Of a stretch of DNA of 64,000 bases, positions 1 through 10,835 are shown one piece after another. Origin of the DNA: Aquila chrysaetos chrysaetos (lineage: Eukaryota > Chordata > Aves > Accipitriformes > Accipitridae); the NCBI RefSeq assembly GCF_900496995.4, contig NC_044011.1, positions 26,506,041 through 26,570,040 on the forward strand. Direction: 5' to 3'. Both the position numbers and the translations under genes were made by a program. Numbering within the stretch: the stretch's first letter is position 1; every line of letters starts with the position of its first letter. The notes beneath the pieces were generated by a model. The model was not told the origin of the DNA. It saw only the letters and a list, made by a program, of their open reading frames with translations, and did no database searches.

Positions 1-548
1 CATCCCAAACAGCTGTCCCCATGCAACCCATTAATTCTGATTTTTGAGTTCTTTCAATCAGGGCTGTGAGATACTCCTGAATTTGTTCCTAGCCGGGGTG
101 CAGCCTGAGGTTATTTAATCCTTTTCCCCTCTGCAGTAAAGTTTGCTCTTCTGGAGGTAACTTCTCAGGGTGGTGTTGGTCTTTCTAAACAGCTGTGGCT
201 TTCAGGTGAAGCCTGAGGTAAGCAACAATCAGCCAGTTATTCTTTCCTAGGAGCATAGCTTTGTCTTGGCTAAAAGATGCTAATAACTTTTGGAGGTATG
301 TTTCTAACAGTGTGATAACATTGAAACTTTTCCATCATCACAGTCTCTGTTCAGACTGCTCAGCTGTCCTTCAGGGCACTCTGAGCCACTGTCACTGCAT
401 TTGAGGCACTCAGAATATAGGGGGTGCCTGCAGAAAGCCACTGGCATATGCTGAGGATTTTCTACTCCCATCAATTCTGGTATTTCTTCATAGGCTGCTG
501 GAATAGTTTGTGTGACTATTGGAACATCCTTGGCATAACACTTGCCTG

Positions 549-568
549 CCCCCCCCCCCCCCCCCCCC
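549..568 (+). repeat. Homopolymer C tract, 20 bases
   Basis: An uninterrupted run of 20 C. It creates artificial poly-Pro or poly-Gly reading frames on the two strands. The exact length is likely variable or sequencing-limited. Confidence 0.9.
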
Positions 569-3500
569 ATGTTTTTATACATGCTCTACTAACCGTGCTG
601 AATCATTTGAAAAAAACCCGAGTGAGCTTTAGGTTTCACCAGGATTTTCAAAGTGAAGGAATTGTTCAAAGACTTGTTGTTCAACTACTCCCAGCTGCTT
701 TGCAATGGGAGGATTTGTAGTATTTCTGGTTGTGGTAAGATTTCACTTCAAACTGAGGTGTTTTAAAAACAAACAAACAAAAAAGTCAAACACAGAATCC
801 TTTAGCTATATATTTTAATTTTTTACTTTTACATTAATAGCCTGCAGTCATTAGCATACTCAGGTATCTTCTGATGTGCTCTTGCAAGTTTTAATCTTGT
901 GATAAATTCTGTATTTCCTGTGCAAAAAGCCATGGGGTCAAGGGCAAAACAAAGAGAGAACAAACGTCCATGCTAAAATCCTTTCTGTAATTCAAACAGG
1001 AGATCAAACACATTGACTGATAGGAATCACTCTGGATTGACACAAGCAGTAGGCTCCTCTTTAAGCAACTGGGGACGAGTAGCTGCATGGAATAGGAGGT
1101 TCTGTTCAAAGCTCCAGCCTGCCATAGGCTTTCTCTGTGTAAACTCATAAGAAATACATCTCCCCTGGCATTAGCAGTACAAGGGATTAGGAACAGGTAT
1201 ATCTGATATTCTTCTCACTTTAATGAATTCAGCTTATGGCACATCTTCAATAAATTGAGAATGTGGTAACTAAAGAGTGTTCAAGCATTTTTGCTTGAAT
1301 TTTTTACTTGGGAACAGTGTGGGTCTACCACTGTGAAAAAAGAAGGGTCTTTTCTATCCCTTAAAGAACAACAGTAGCTTCCTTCACAGACTGCAGGAAC
1401 TCCTTCCCTAACACTGGATGTTCAAGACAGCTTTCAAGGAAGTCACTAATACTTCCTAAACTCACCAGGGAAGCTATAGGTCTTAGCACGGTTGCGCTTG
1501 CAGCTGCCTGACAGGTTTGTTCGTTTCTTTCCGCGGTTTCTCTGTTGTGCTCATGTCTCTTGGCGAGTATGTGCTTCCCAGGGACTATATTTTTGTTACT
1601 TTCAAACTTTGATCATCTGAAGAAGAAAGTGTTTTTTTTAATAACGAGCTGCAAAAGTTGCATGTATTTAATGAATGTGGAACTGTGTCCTGTAGGCAGC
1701 TGCTTAGCTGGGGGAATAATGTTTCCTCTGAATCCCTATAAGATTTCAAGCTAGTAACCTCGCACATTTATTTCCTTTTAATAAATCCTCTGCTTCGTGT
1801 CCCCAGGGGCTCCGTCAGTGGCATCAATCATCAACATACACATTTTTCCTCAGTGTTATGCTTCTTGAACCTATTTATTCTGTTATAGTTTAAATTCTTC
1901 TTGGTCTTATCAGCTGACCCTTATATACTGCTTTGCCTGCCTCCTGTAGAAGACCTCTTTCTTATCTTTGCTTTATTTGAAGCACTGAACAAAGTCCTTT
2001 TTAATTGCTGCCATCCGATCTTTGTCCTGGAGAAACAAAATTTGTTTTTCAAAATAAATGATCTCTGCAGCTTTACCTAGCTATCAAATATTACTATTGA
2101 CTATCTTATCAGACCGTGTAATGATGCCAATTCTACCTGTTTCATTAACTATTTAAAGATTAACACTAAGTCTAGTCTAGTTTATAAGAGACAAAGGCAA
2201 GAGTGAAATGTATGATCTCATTCCTTGGGGTGCAATTCTTTCAGCAATCTGGAAGAGTGAATTGTTGATACAGAAAGGTTAATGTTGTATCCCCTTTTTT
2301 ATCAATTGTCTGTTTTTTATCAAATCTGTGCCTTATCTCATGTCTGCTTTATCAGATCTGCTTGAGTAAGGTACATAATTGAAGCCTCTTACAAATTTAA
2401 TTTCCCCTTCTCGTAAGTCCTGCAACTATTAAAAAAAAATAAATCCTTTTACAAAGTCTATTTTAGACAAGGAACACATGCTGAGTTCAGGTATTAACAA
2501 CACGGCAACTATGCCCTTGAATGCAAAATACTCCTCATCTTCAAATTGATCAGTAACTTTAAAAAAGAGCATTTTAAGATAATATACCCATTCCTCATTT
2601 CTTTTCTTCAGTTAAAGGAAATATGTTGGTACAAATTTCCTTTAAAATTGGCTGTTGGCCTTTCCTAACAGTAAACTTGGTGAAATGAAATAACTGAGTT
2701 CTGTATATAGACTTCTGCTGTTCAGAGATCTTGTTTGTGAAGGAAGAGCTATTGGTGGCTATTTAGATCATCAAAAAATACATTTTGTGGTTTTCTCTGC
2801 ACAAACCCTAGTGTGGCAAAAAGCCACTATGGTACAGCTTGTGTTCAAAACTGTCTAGATACTGCTCAATGAACTTCTACTAGTTTCCAATGTTCTTGAG
2901 TTCCCTCCTTCCACCTTTGTTTCCATCTGTTCTGGGGGGGAGGGGGAACACCAAACCCCCTCACTCCCCAAACACCTGATTTGCTGAATCTTAAATTCTC
3001 ATGTTCTACTCATGAACACTTTGCACTGCAAGATGAGCGTATTCTTCCTGCTATGGGACAACACACCTGCCCATAGCTATCTGAGTAACAGGAGGAAGAG
3101 GCTTTATGAAGGACTGCTAGCTTTCCTGCTGTGCCCGTTTGAAGTTCTCATGTACCTTTCACTGCTTCCAGTCTGTTCTGGCAATTATTCCTGAACTACT
3201 TCATTAGAACCAAACCAAGCTTTCCTATGTTTTTCTTTAAAACATTAATGCCATTATTGCTGCTTTTCTCTCGATGCTAAAAAGTTCCTCCACTTATTTT
3301 CTCATTTATACTTACTGTGCAAGTACCTTCTGTAGTGTTTTTCCTACTTTTCTTCTCCTCATTTATTTCACTTGATTCTCTTCCCTGCCCACCCCAACAT
3401 GCTTATAGAAAGCTTCTGCTCCAAATTTTGCTTTTATGTGTCTGAAATTTGACTGTTACAAGTGACTAGTATATTTTCTGCTTGTTTGACATCTCACCAG

Positions 3501-5807
3501 TTCTTGTAAAATTTGGAAACTGAAGGAAAGTTTCAGTGCAATTCTCCGTTTGTTGTTCTGTTTTCCTGAGCGCTACTGTAATTTCTTCCTCTTGTCTCTG
3601 GGTACACGAGCAGAAAACTCATGGAAAAACTGCAGCTGTAGGCACTTAATGTGAGTTCTAGGTGCTTGCAGGCTTTCTTCATAATTAAATGTTTAAACTG
3701 GTAATGATGAAATTAAAAACAGACTAGCAGGTCTGTTAGGAGGCCTGAGCAGAGAGAATGCAGAGATATTGTGTTTATCGAATAAGTTGCTGAAGCTTTA
3801 CATGACAGACTGGTTTCTACCTTAAGCATTTCCAGGCAACTCTACTTCTAACAGTGTTTCTCTGAATTCTATTATTTCCTGTATTGCCTCATCGATGTTT
3901 TCTTGTCGATATGATTTTGAATCATACCTCATGGTCTTAGCCTGGAGGCTAGCTCCTTGTTGCCAGGATTGGTGTATGGTTGACTTTTTTTCAGCTTTAT
4001 CTTGTATTTGATGTAGTTGGCATTAAAAACCTTCCCACCCATTACACTCTTAATCTCACAGAAGAGTTTAAGTTTTAAACTTTTTAAGGTGATACAGGAA
4101 AGAAAACCAAAGGATATGCCATTTTCTAGTTAAGGCAAGAGATCAGATTACTATACATAATCACTCTACCTCCTCAGAGCTTGGCTTACTGTACCATCTC
4201 AGTATACTTCCCTACTAATCTCCCATAGTGGGCTTCTAATAAGGGGAACAGGCAAGCTACATGCAGAGCAGAAGGGATGGCAACTGCCCTAGTGCACTTC
4301 TAAGCTGTCCCAGTGCTTGCCCTGTCAATGTTATCAAGGGCAGATTCCGAGAGCCAGTGTGCCTATGGAAAAAGTACTGCTTTCCCTTAACTTGGATGTT
4401 CTCTTAGACAAACTGTTGGAAGGCATTGAAAACTAGCAGTGCTTGGCTCCTACGCTGCACCATCAGCCTGTATTTCTCTAACACCCAGGTCTTCCTAGTG
4501 CTGGATGTGAGCTTGGTCTACCCTACATCTGTGGCCAGGAAGGGCGGCCTTTGGTGTTAGTCCCACTGTATTTGGGCAGGAAGAGGCAGCTCTGTATGGT
4601 TACTGAGGCACTAAGACATCTGAGTTACTGGTGACAATCACTGGAGAAAAGATGCTCCAAGGTATTTGATGTTTCTGGCCTGTCAGGACCCATTATGCCG
4701 TTATCTGTTACTGTAGTGGATCCTACCAAGCTTTCCCTGTAGCTCATCAGCCCTGACCTTGGCACTCTCCAGTAATGTAATTGTGGCTGACATAAAAATA
4801 TGTGCAATGTTCCCGTCGCATCAGTTAAGAATGTTTTTACAAGTAGTTTCTAATGCTGTAAAAGTGTTTTTGAAATGACGTAACTTCTGCTTAAACCTCA
4901 CTGTCTCTCTTGCAGGCTCTAAATATGGGGCTCTAAATGTTTTATATTAACTGTTAAAGGTACTCTTGGAGACTCTTACAGAAAGCTTCTTTTTCTGCAC
5001 AACAGCCAATCCAAGCCAGTAATTTGTTTAAAAACAAAGGGGTATGTGCTCTGGTAATATATGCTTTATAATAACAAAATGAAGAAGGAAATTTAGTAGA
5101 ATTAATTGTACCACTCATGGATTAAAAAGAAAATGAACTGTTTTGGTATAAAACAAAGCCAATGCCTTCTTTTTGCTATAAGCTTTAAATATGCAGCAGC
5201 TTTAAGCACACTGTGCATTTTTCACGTTAGACCCATCTTCTTTACATTCCTTTGAGCAGTTTGGATGTTTGTGCCAGCTCTCAAAACTGACAACTCTTGC
5301 CCTGCTTAAGACTCAAAGCATTCAGATGAAAATTTTATTTTACCTTTTCATCCCCATCCCTCCTTGACAGAAAAAGTGAACTTTTAGCCATTACCGAAAC
5401 TGGAGAAGACAGTCTAGACATTAATACAAATAATAGGAATGAGAGAACCTTGGTATATGCCCTGGCTTGTAAGAAACAGGCTCTGCCTTTCAGTGACAGA
5501 AACCAATTTTTTTAATGGCTGTAATTTTGTTACTGCTGACTTACTGAATCCTCCATTTGAGAAAACTGCACCACCCTCTTTGAACGGGTTGATAGTTAAA
5601 ACTCTAGCTAAGCCAAAGTAGGTGAGTGTAGGAGTTTTGAGGAAGAAGTACTTTTAAAATTCCATCCCTAGTTTATTAGTAAGGAATTCCTAGTGATGGA
5701 ATTATCTGGAAGACCACCTCTGAAACTGTAGTCTTTATTCACTATCTTATTATTGTTCTTTCTGGGCCTCAAGATTTCTTGGGGTTCTTTGTTGTCTTGG
5801 GTTTGAG

Positions 5808-5825
5808 GGGGGGTTGGGGGGGGGC
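5808..5825 (+). repeat. G-rich low-complexity patch
   Basis: Two runs of G separated by TT, just outside the TMEM17 poly(A) region (transcriptional downstream side). G-rich tracts on the non-template side can aid pausing near 3' ends, but the G-rich strand here is plus, opposite to TMEM17, so no role is claimed. Confidence 0.5.
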
Positions 5826-5904
5826 TGGCTTAACTGAGGTACCAGACATTAAATATGTGCAACGTATCTGGAAGAACAGAGAGAAAACTGGTATCAACGC
5901 AAAT

Positions 5905-6242
5905 GAAAACATGTATAAAAGATTTATTGTAAACAAAACAATTCTGTGCAAACAGTGAGGAAAAAAGGCTTCTGATTTTTTAAAAACACCACATGACTTC
6001 GTAAAATGTAAAAACCACCAAATCCACTCTGTTGGTACTCTACGCAGTAACAGTCCACAAATAGTCCACTCAAGCCAGTTATGTAATTGGCTTTGATTTT
6101 TCTTGGAGAGGGGAGCTCCAATCTCTGAGGTTTAATGTTGGCTCTTAAGCAAGACCTATTCTTCAATGTCACTGATGTAGGAAGGTAAAGAATGACCCAA
6201 CAAAATGGAAACAGAGTTGTAGCAACGTGAGGCTTGCCTCTG
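5905..6242 (-). other. TMEM17: TMEM17 3' UTR
   Basis: Non-coding sequence between the stop codon and the first good minus-strand poly(A) signal. The lower edge is an estimate, taken as 10-25 bases past that signal. No in-frame coding potential continues through it. Confidence 0.65.
5923..5928 (-). terminator. TMEM17: Poly(A) signal AATAAA of TMEM17
   Basis: The plus strand reads TTTATT here, which is AATAAA on the minus strand, about 315 bases after the TMEM17 stop. It is followed on the minus strand by a T-rich stretch (TCTTTTATACATGTTTTC), as expected around a cleavage site. Confidence 0.7.
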
Positions 6243-6584
6243 TTAGCTTCTCAGGCCCTCAGTGTGTGATCTCCAGCCAGCACTGGGGCCCCTACCAGCC
6301 ATGGAAACTGCTCTCTCTTCTTTACCCAGGCTGTAAAAATCAGGCACAGGATGTTCCTCCAGCTGGTCAAATTCATTAAGGCGGAAGCGAGTTGCCAGTT
6401 TGTTCACCATTCTTCTCAAGGTGACAAAGGCTGCAATGACTTGGAAGGTGAGGAAGAGGGCAAAGACGATATGGACTGCTCGCTCCAGTGGCTGAATTTT
6501 CAGACCTTCATTGAATAGCAAGAAGAGAATTATAGGCAACTGCAGGAGGAGACTCAGAAGCCAAAACCCAGCCAGCTCAGGGAC
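6243..6584 (-). CDS. TMEM17: TMEM17 coding exon 4, with stop
   Basis: The acceptor is CTGTTATAG|GTCCCT. It encodes residues 108-220: VPELAGFWLLSLLLQLPIIL (helix 3), the loop FNEGLKIQPLERA, helix 4 (VHIVFALFLTFQVIAAF), the basic segment TLRRMVNKLATRFRLNEFDQL, and a tail ending in TEGLRS before the stop at 6245-6243. The region up to about residue 182 is well conserved. The last 38 or so residues are hydrophilic and differ from the human tail. Confidence 0.93.
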   Translation of the reverse strand, partial: VPELAGFWLLSLLLQLPIILFLLFNEGLKIQPLERAVHIVFALFLTFQVIAAFVTLRRMVNKLATRFRLNEFDQLEEHPVPDFYSLGKEERAVSMAGRGPSAGWRSHTEGLRS

Positions 6585-9500
6585 CTATAACAGGGAGACA
6601 TCACCTATTAACTGGCAGTTGGAGATGAAAAAACCCAAAACTTTGTGGAGAAAACCACATTTTTTTTTTTTTTAATCTTCCAAAAGCCACCACATAATGT
6701 AAAATGGCAAAAGTGAGGTAACGTTTCCATATACTGTGTTTTTAACCATACTTTTTTTTCTGACGAAACAGTTTTGGGGAGTGAGAGGGCTCTCTTCTGA
6801 GGGAAAACTTTATGGAATGCACAAAATTAAGTGGAATCTGATGCCAAGGGAATAGAAGATGCAGACTGTAACTTAAGAGAAATAACCATCCCCTCAACTT
6901 AAATCTCTTAGATGAACTGGTAGACCACTTTATGTTAAACTCCAAAAACCTCCCCTGCACAAATACATACATACATGTGGTAACATACCTTCTCCTGCAG
7001 ATTGCCCATGTATCCCAGGTAGAGTCGAATGACCTCTATTAGAGAGGCTAGGATCATGACTGTGACCAGGATGAACTTGTAGTAATCTGACAAGACCGGA
7101 TACTAGAGGGAAGAAGAGAGTAAAAGTTTCGCTGTGCTGTTTCATAACATGCTGTTTGTGATTAAATGAAGACACTGTATGCTACTGTAAGTTGACAGTG
7201 TTGTACTGGCTTTCAAATAGTCTTGAACATCCAGTTCCAAGGAATTCCCAAGTAAACCTAATAATCTCTAACTCCAGTGACCTCTATGCCAGTACTAGGA
7301 GGTGTTTGATCAGAAATATATTACATTTGCAAACCATCACTTTCCTTCAGGACTCACCTTCAGATGGAGCATGACAACTGTGCTGAGCCACCAAAATGGG
7401 AAAAAATAAACATTGAAATAGAGGGACATCTGCAGTGGTAAACTGGAAACTATTTCATTATCTGTAGACAGAGAGAAGTCTTTATTACTCCTAGTTTGTT
7501 TCATACTTCCATAAACATGACAGAAGGATACTGTTACATCTGAGCTTCAAGCAGGGCATTAACCCTCTTCCCAGTCAAATTAAATGTTAAGAAAAATTTT
7601 TTTATATATACAGAGGAAAACTTCTTACCCTATCTTGAGTTACACCATTTCCTGGAATCTAATGCAACTTTCAGTTCACAGGACACAGAATTTTTATCAC
7701 TTAGTCACATATTCAAGTTGAGTGTCTGATTGTTAATCACCTGGTGGCTTATTGCTTACTCCACAATCTCTGACTGATAGGCTTAGCTCAAGTAGTGCTG
7801 TACACTGACACTGCAGAAAAGTTAGTGGTTATTTCACTGCTGTTCCTAAGAGAATGGCCAAAGTTTAAATGAGTACATGCTGGATTATTGTTATTTTGTA
7901 GATGATCCTCCTGACTAATGACTTACTGCTAGAGAGCAGGTTTGCATTGCCCACTCTTCATTGTCAATCTTTATTTAAATAGACATTTGGATGGAAGCGA
8001 TGTTGCAAGAACCCAGTAATTCTTCTAGTTCTTAAGAGCTAACAATTTCAAATATGTGTCAAACTAAAACTTATCCTTTAAAGTCTGGAGAGAACAAAAT
8101 GCATTCATACAATGTAGAGAAAAGCAAATATTGAACTCTAACATGCAGGTGATAAGTTCTGTATTTAGGATTTTATAATAGGCCTACAAGATTAGACTTA
8201 AAACAAGGAAAAATTAAAAGGGCATTCTAAGGGAATCATTCATTTTTAATGGGTGACATTTTATTGTCATATTCTAGTTAACTGACACTGTATTCACTTT
8301 ACTTCAATTACCAACGGTCTCCTTTCTCGTGTTTTCCCCAAATGAAGTCTGTAGGCACATCTTCACTTGGTACTACCTGAGCAAGTTTAGAAAGTATTCA
8401 TTGTGACCTGCTGATTTGTATTCAAGACCTGTGCCCCTGTCTGTCACAATGGTGATATTCGAGTGAAAATGAGTCTGAACAGTCACACTGTCTTCCTTCC
8501 AGCCTCAGAACCACCTCTCTTCTGACACTGACTTCTCTTTCCATATCTTCCAATGACTCTCATACCTGTCTTTGTTCCATCTCAGTCTGGCATCCCTTTT
8601 TCCAGTCCAGCCACATGCAGCCTGGTACACTCTGTTCCAGAAGCCTTTATGCCAGTTGCAGAAGTATTCATGGTAGCTACTAGACTAGATGGGAAGGGAG
8701 GAGGATTTGGGAACAGAACTGGGACGGACGTTAAGGGTAGGGTGTGAGGGGCAGGGATTTGTTATACTGAAATAGAAGGTGCAAGACAACGAATATATAT
8801 ATATTTAATAATCCCATTTTTAAGCATCAACACTTTCTTACACCTGCAAAGGAATGAAAATCTATAGGTACCTCAAAACCAGTTTCACCATCTACCTAAA
8901 ATTGTCCCAGCTGTCCTAATGCATGAAGCTCTTAAACACCAGGAGGACTTTGGAGGCCACTGAGATAAAATTCTAAAACAGTTTTATCTTCCAAAAAACC
9001 ATGACCATCCAATTACAGGTAACTATGTTTATGCCCTGTATGTATTGGATGAAAACTTAGTGGTTCATGGCCATGTTACTTAAAAACAGAGAAGCCAAGA
9101 GCTCTAATTTCAATTGTGATGACAATGTTTTAGGTATGTTAAAGGTTTCATTGACATAGCATTGGTATTTGTAAGTTCTGCTCAAGTTTTAAAACTCTGT
9201 TTTGGATGAATGTTTAGCAATATAAGCCAATTCTAATTCATCTTTATCCCTAAATTGAACTAATGCTTATTTTCTGGGATTGGTAAAATTTATGGAAAAG
9301 CCAGAGAGTATTGCGATGGCAAATTCTTTGATGCTAGAGCAACTCACTAAGGTATGTATGTGTAAACTTAATTTTTGAAATCCTGATCTTTAAGAAGCTA
9401 GTGGTACATTTGCAACTGGTTTCAGTGGGTTAGATATTCACACAGGAGTTTTCATAATGGGAAACAGAAAAAAAATTACTAAAAATAGAAGCTATTCCTG

Positions 9501-10761
9501 GAGTTAAGAAAAATATTTCCGTGATGATAAAAGAAACGAAGAATTAGTAACTTAGCAGTATAACTACACAAAGAAAATGAGTACTCCTGTCTTGAAATAA
9601 GAATGACTTTTTGATTAATTTTATCAGCTTGGAATGGATTTATCAGTTGAAATGATTATAGCCTTTCTATGTAGAGAGACTATTTTCATGGCTACTCTAA
9701 AGGTATGAAAAGGGGGCATGTTGGCCTGCAAGTTTCACTGGCAATATGATGAAGGAACAGTTATCAGTCATTACGATAGAGCTGGAAAAATAAAGAGAAA
9801 GCTGGCATATTGCAAGCTTGAGTTTTTGCTGTCTAACTCTAGCTTAGTACACCTCTACATGCTTTAAGTACCTGGTGTCCTAACTGTGCAGGACTACTGA
9901 GCATAAAACAACAGCTCAGGTCTTTTATTTGCTCCGTGTTCTCCATAAATCACTTCTACTTTTTATTTGGGCACAGGCAGAGTGCCCGGGGTGTGAGTAA
10001 CAATGGATTTTTAACTGCAATATTTTACGCAAGCTTGCTTACTAAGCTGCAAAGGCGGGTGTAGAGCATTCTCCATACCTGCTTTTAAATCAAGACAGTT
10101 CCCTGCTTCACATTTTAAGCCCGTCTCAGGCCTGCAACACCGCGGCATGGGAAGCACAGGGTCATAGCGCAGCTGCTGTAGTTTTACCCCAGACAGCATC
10201 CACGAAGCCCCACTACGCGACTGAAATGACACCAGACCTCGTCTAAAAGGCACCTCTGCTTTTCACCCCCCGGGCCGGTACCTGTGTCGCCAAGGTTACT
10301 CTGAGGCCCTCGCCCGGGACCCCCCTTGATCTGGAGGACAGCGACGGGGCTCTGGGACAGGCACCTCAGCCTTCCTGCCCGGCGGGGGCGGGGGGCGAGG
10401 CGGCTACCCCTGCAGATGGCACAGGTCTGCCTGGGGGAATCCGGGAGAGAGCCGAGGCCGCCCCGCCGGTGGGAGAACACAGCCCTCACGGCGCTTCCCC
10501 GGGGCGGGCAAGGGCCTCAGCGCGAGGCCCCGCCCCAGCGTCGGCCAGGGGACGGTTGACGCCGCCATCTTCATTCCCGGGAAGCTTCCCCCCGCCCCAG
10601 CCGCACCCGCCGCCATTTTTGTTGCTGGCGCGCCGCTCGGCGAGGCGCTGCGCTTTACCTGCGCGGTCGCCCGGGTACTGCGGGCCGGTGCGGTGGCTGT
10701 CGGTGAAGACGGTGCGGCTGAAGGAGCCCAGCTGCCTCCTCAGGGGCTCGGGCAGCGACAT
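6243..10761 (-). CDS. TMEM17: TMEM17, transmembrane protein 17 (four coding exons)
   Basis: The coding sequence is join(6243..6584, 6989..7102, 7358..7461, 10659..10761) on the minus strand. The exons are 342, 114, 104 and 103 nt, 663 nt in all, giving 220 residues plus stop. All three introns are GT-AG and the phases agree. The protein aligns by eye along its length with vertebrate TMEM17: a short N-terminus containing RTGP, then EIVSSLPLQMSLYFN, LGYMGNLQEKVPELAGFWLL and LFLLFNEGL. Four hydrophobic segments lie near residues 48-67, 78-98, 112-132 and 143-163. Family knowledge: TMEM17 belongs to the MKS/B9 transition-zone complex at the ciliary base, with TMEM231 and B9 proteins, and helps gate membrane proteins into the cilium. 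The start was chosen by N-terminal homology and has A at -3. The frame stays open upstream, but that part looks like GC-rich leader. The tail is about 22 residues longer than the 198-residue human protein. Confidence 0.95.
6585..6988 (-). other. TMEM17: TMEM17 intron 3 (404 bp)
   Basis: GT-AG intron between exons 3 and 4. It contains a T run at about 6660-6673 (plus-strand reading) and no coding signal. Confidence 0.9.
6989..7102 (-). CDS. TMEM17: TMEM17 coding exon 3
   Basis: This phase-0 exon is exactly 38 codons. The acceptor is CCTCTAG|TATCCG and the donor GAGAAG|GTATGT. It encodes residues 70-107: SDYYKF, the second membrane segment (ILVTVMILASLIEVI), then RLYLGYMGNLQEK, which is nearly identical to the human protein. 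Confidence 0.93.
7103..7357 (-). other. TMEM17: TMEM17 intron 2 (255 bp)
   Basis: Short GT-AG intron between exons 2 and 3, with no other feature seen. Confidence 0.9.
7358..7461 (-). CDS. TMEM17: TMEM17 coding exon 2
   Basis: The acceptor is TGTCTACAG|ATAATG and the donor CTGAAG|GTGAGT. Two bases complete codon 35 (Asp), followed by 34 codons. It carries EIVSSLPLQMSLYFN and the first membrane segment, rich in Phe and Trp (FFPFWWLSTVVML). It lacks a long ORF of its own, so ORF-only annotation would miss it. Confidence 0.92.
7462..10658 (-). other. TMEM17: TMEM17 intron 1 (about 3.2 kb)
   Basis: The largest intron separates the promoter-proximal exon from the other three. Its 5' end, next to exon 1, is CpG-rich and carries two YY1-type motifs. 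The rest is AT-rich with no exon-like segment I can defend. It includes a short AT dinucleotide run near 8793-8805. Confidence 0.85.
10561..10620 (-). promoter_or_regulatory. Two YY1-type motifs at the start of intron 1
   Basis: GCCGCCATCTT at 10561-10571 and GCCGCCATTTT at 10609-10619 are, on the minus strand, AAGATGGCGGC and AAAATGGCGGC, the YY1 consensus. In that orientation such sites usually sit just downstream of a transcription start. Between them is the 12-base palindrome GGGAAGCTTCCC (10579-10590). An alternative start within intron 1 is an inference. Confidence 0.45.
10659..10761 (-). CDS. TMEM17: TMEM17 coding exon 1
   Basis: This exon encodes residues 1-34, beginning MSLPEPLRRQLGSFSR, plus the first base of codon 35. 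The donor reads GCAG|GTAAAG. It corresponds to the human N-terminus, which also starts with an acidic/proline stretch followed by a FSR-V-F-D pattern. It lies inside the CpG island. Confidence 0.92.
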
Positions 10762-10782
10762 GCTGGGGCGCCGCGGCCCGCC

Positions 10783-10796
10783 GTTGCTGTGGCGAC
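10783..10796 (-). promoter_or_regulatory. RFX X-box in the TMEM17 promoter
   Basis: On the minus strand the sequence is GTCGCCACAGCAAC: half-site GTCGCC, a 2-base spacer, then half-site AGCAAC. It fits the X-box pattern RYYNYY-N(1-3)-RRNRAC read on the plus strand, and resembles the vertebrate form GTTGCCATGGCAAC on the minus strand. It lies about 21 bases upstream of the ATG. RFX factors control many cilium genes, which matches TMEM17's role. That RFX binds here is inference. Confidence 0.7.
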
Positions 10797-10797
10797 G

Positions 10798-10835
10798 AGG
10801 CGGGGGCGCGCAGGCGCGGTGGGGAGGCGGGGGCG
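10798..10835 (+). promoter_or_regulatory. Paired GC boxes (Sp/KLF type)
   Basis: The 11-mer AGGCGGGGGCG occurs twice, at 10798-10808 and 10825-10835, directly upstream of the X-box relative to TMEM17. GC boxes are the usual basal elements of TATA-less CpG-island promoters. Confidence 0.6.

Larger units (their letters stand above)
1..5904. other. Intergenic DNA downstream of TMEM17
   Basis: AT-rich, with stop codons in every frame and no homology recognised in any ORF of about 100 codons or less. It holds a 20-base C run, a CAAA-type A-rich run at about 767-785 and G-rich patches near 2934-2945 and 5808-5825. By human gene order B3GNT2 should lie farther left, but no part of it is recognised. 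Confidence 0.6.

Noticed and set aside
304..720. Overlapping ORFs of 92 and 98 codons around the C run
   Set aside because: Both depend on the homopolymer and match nothing.
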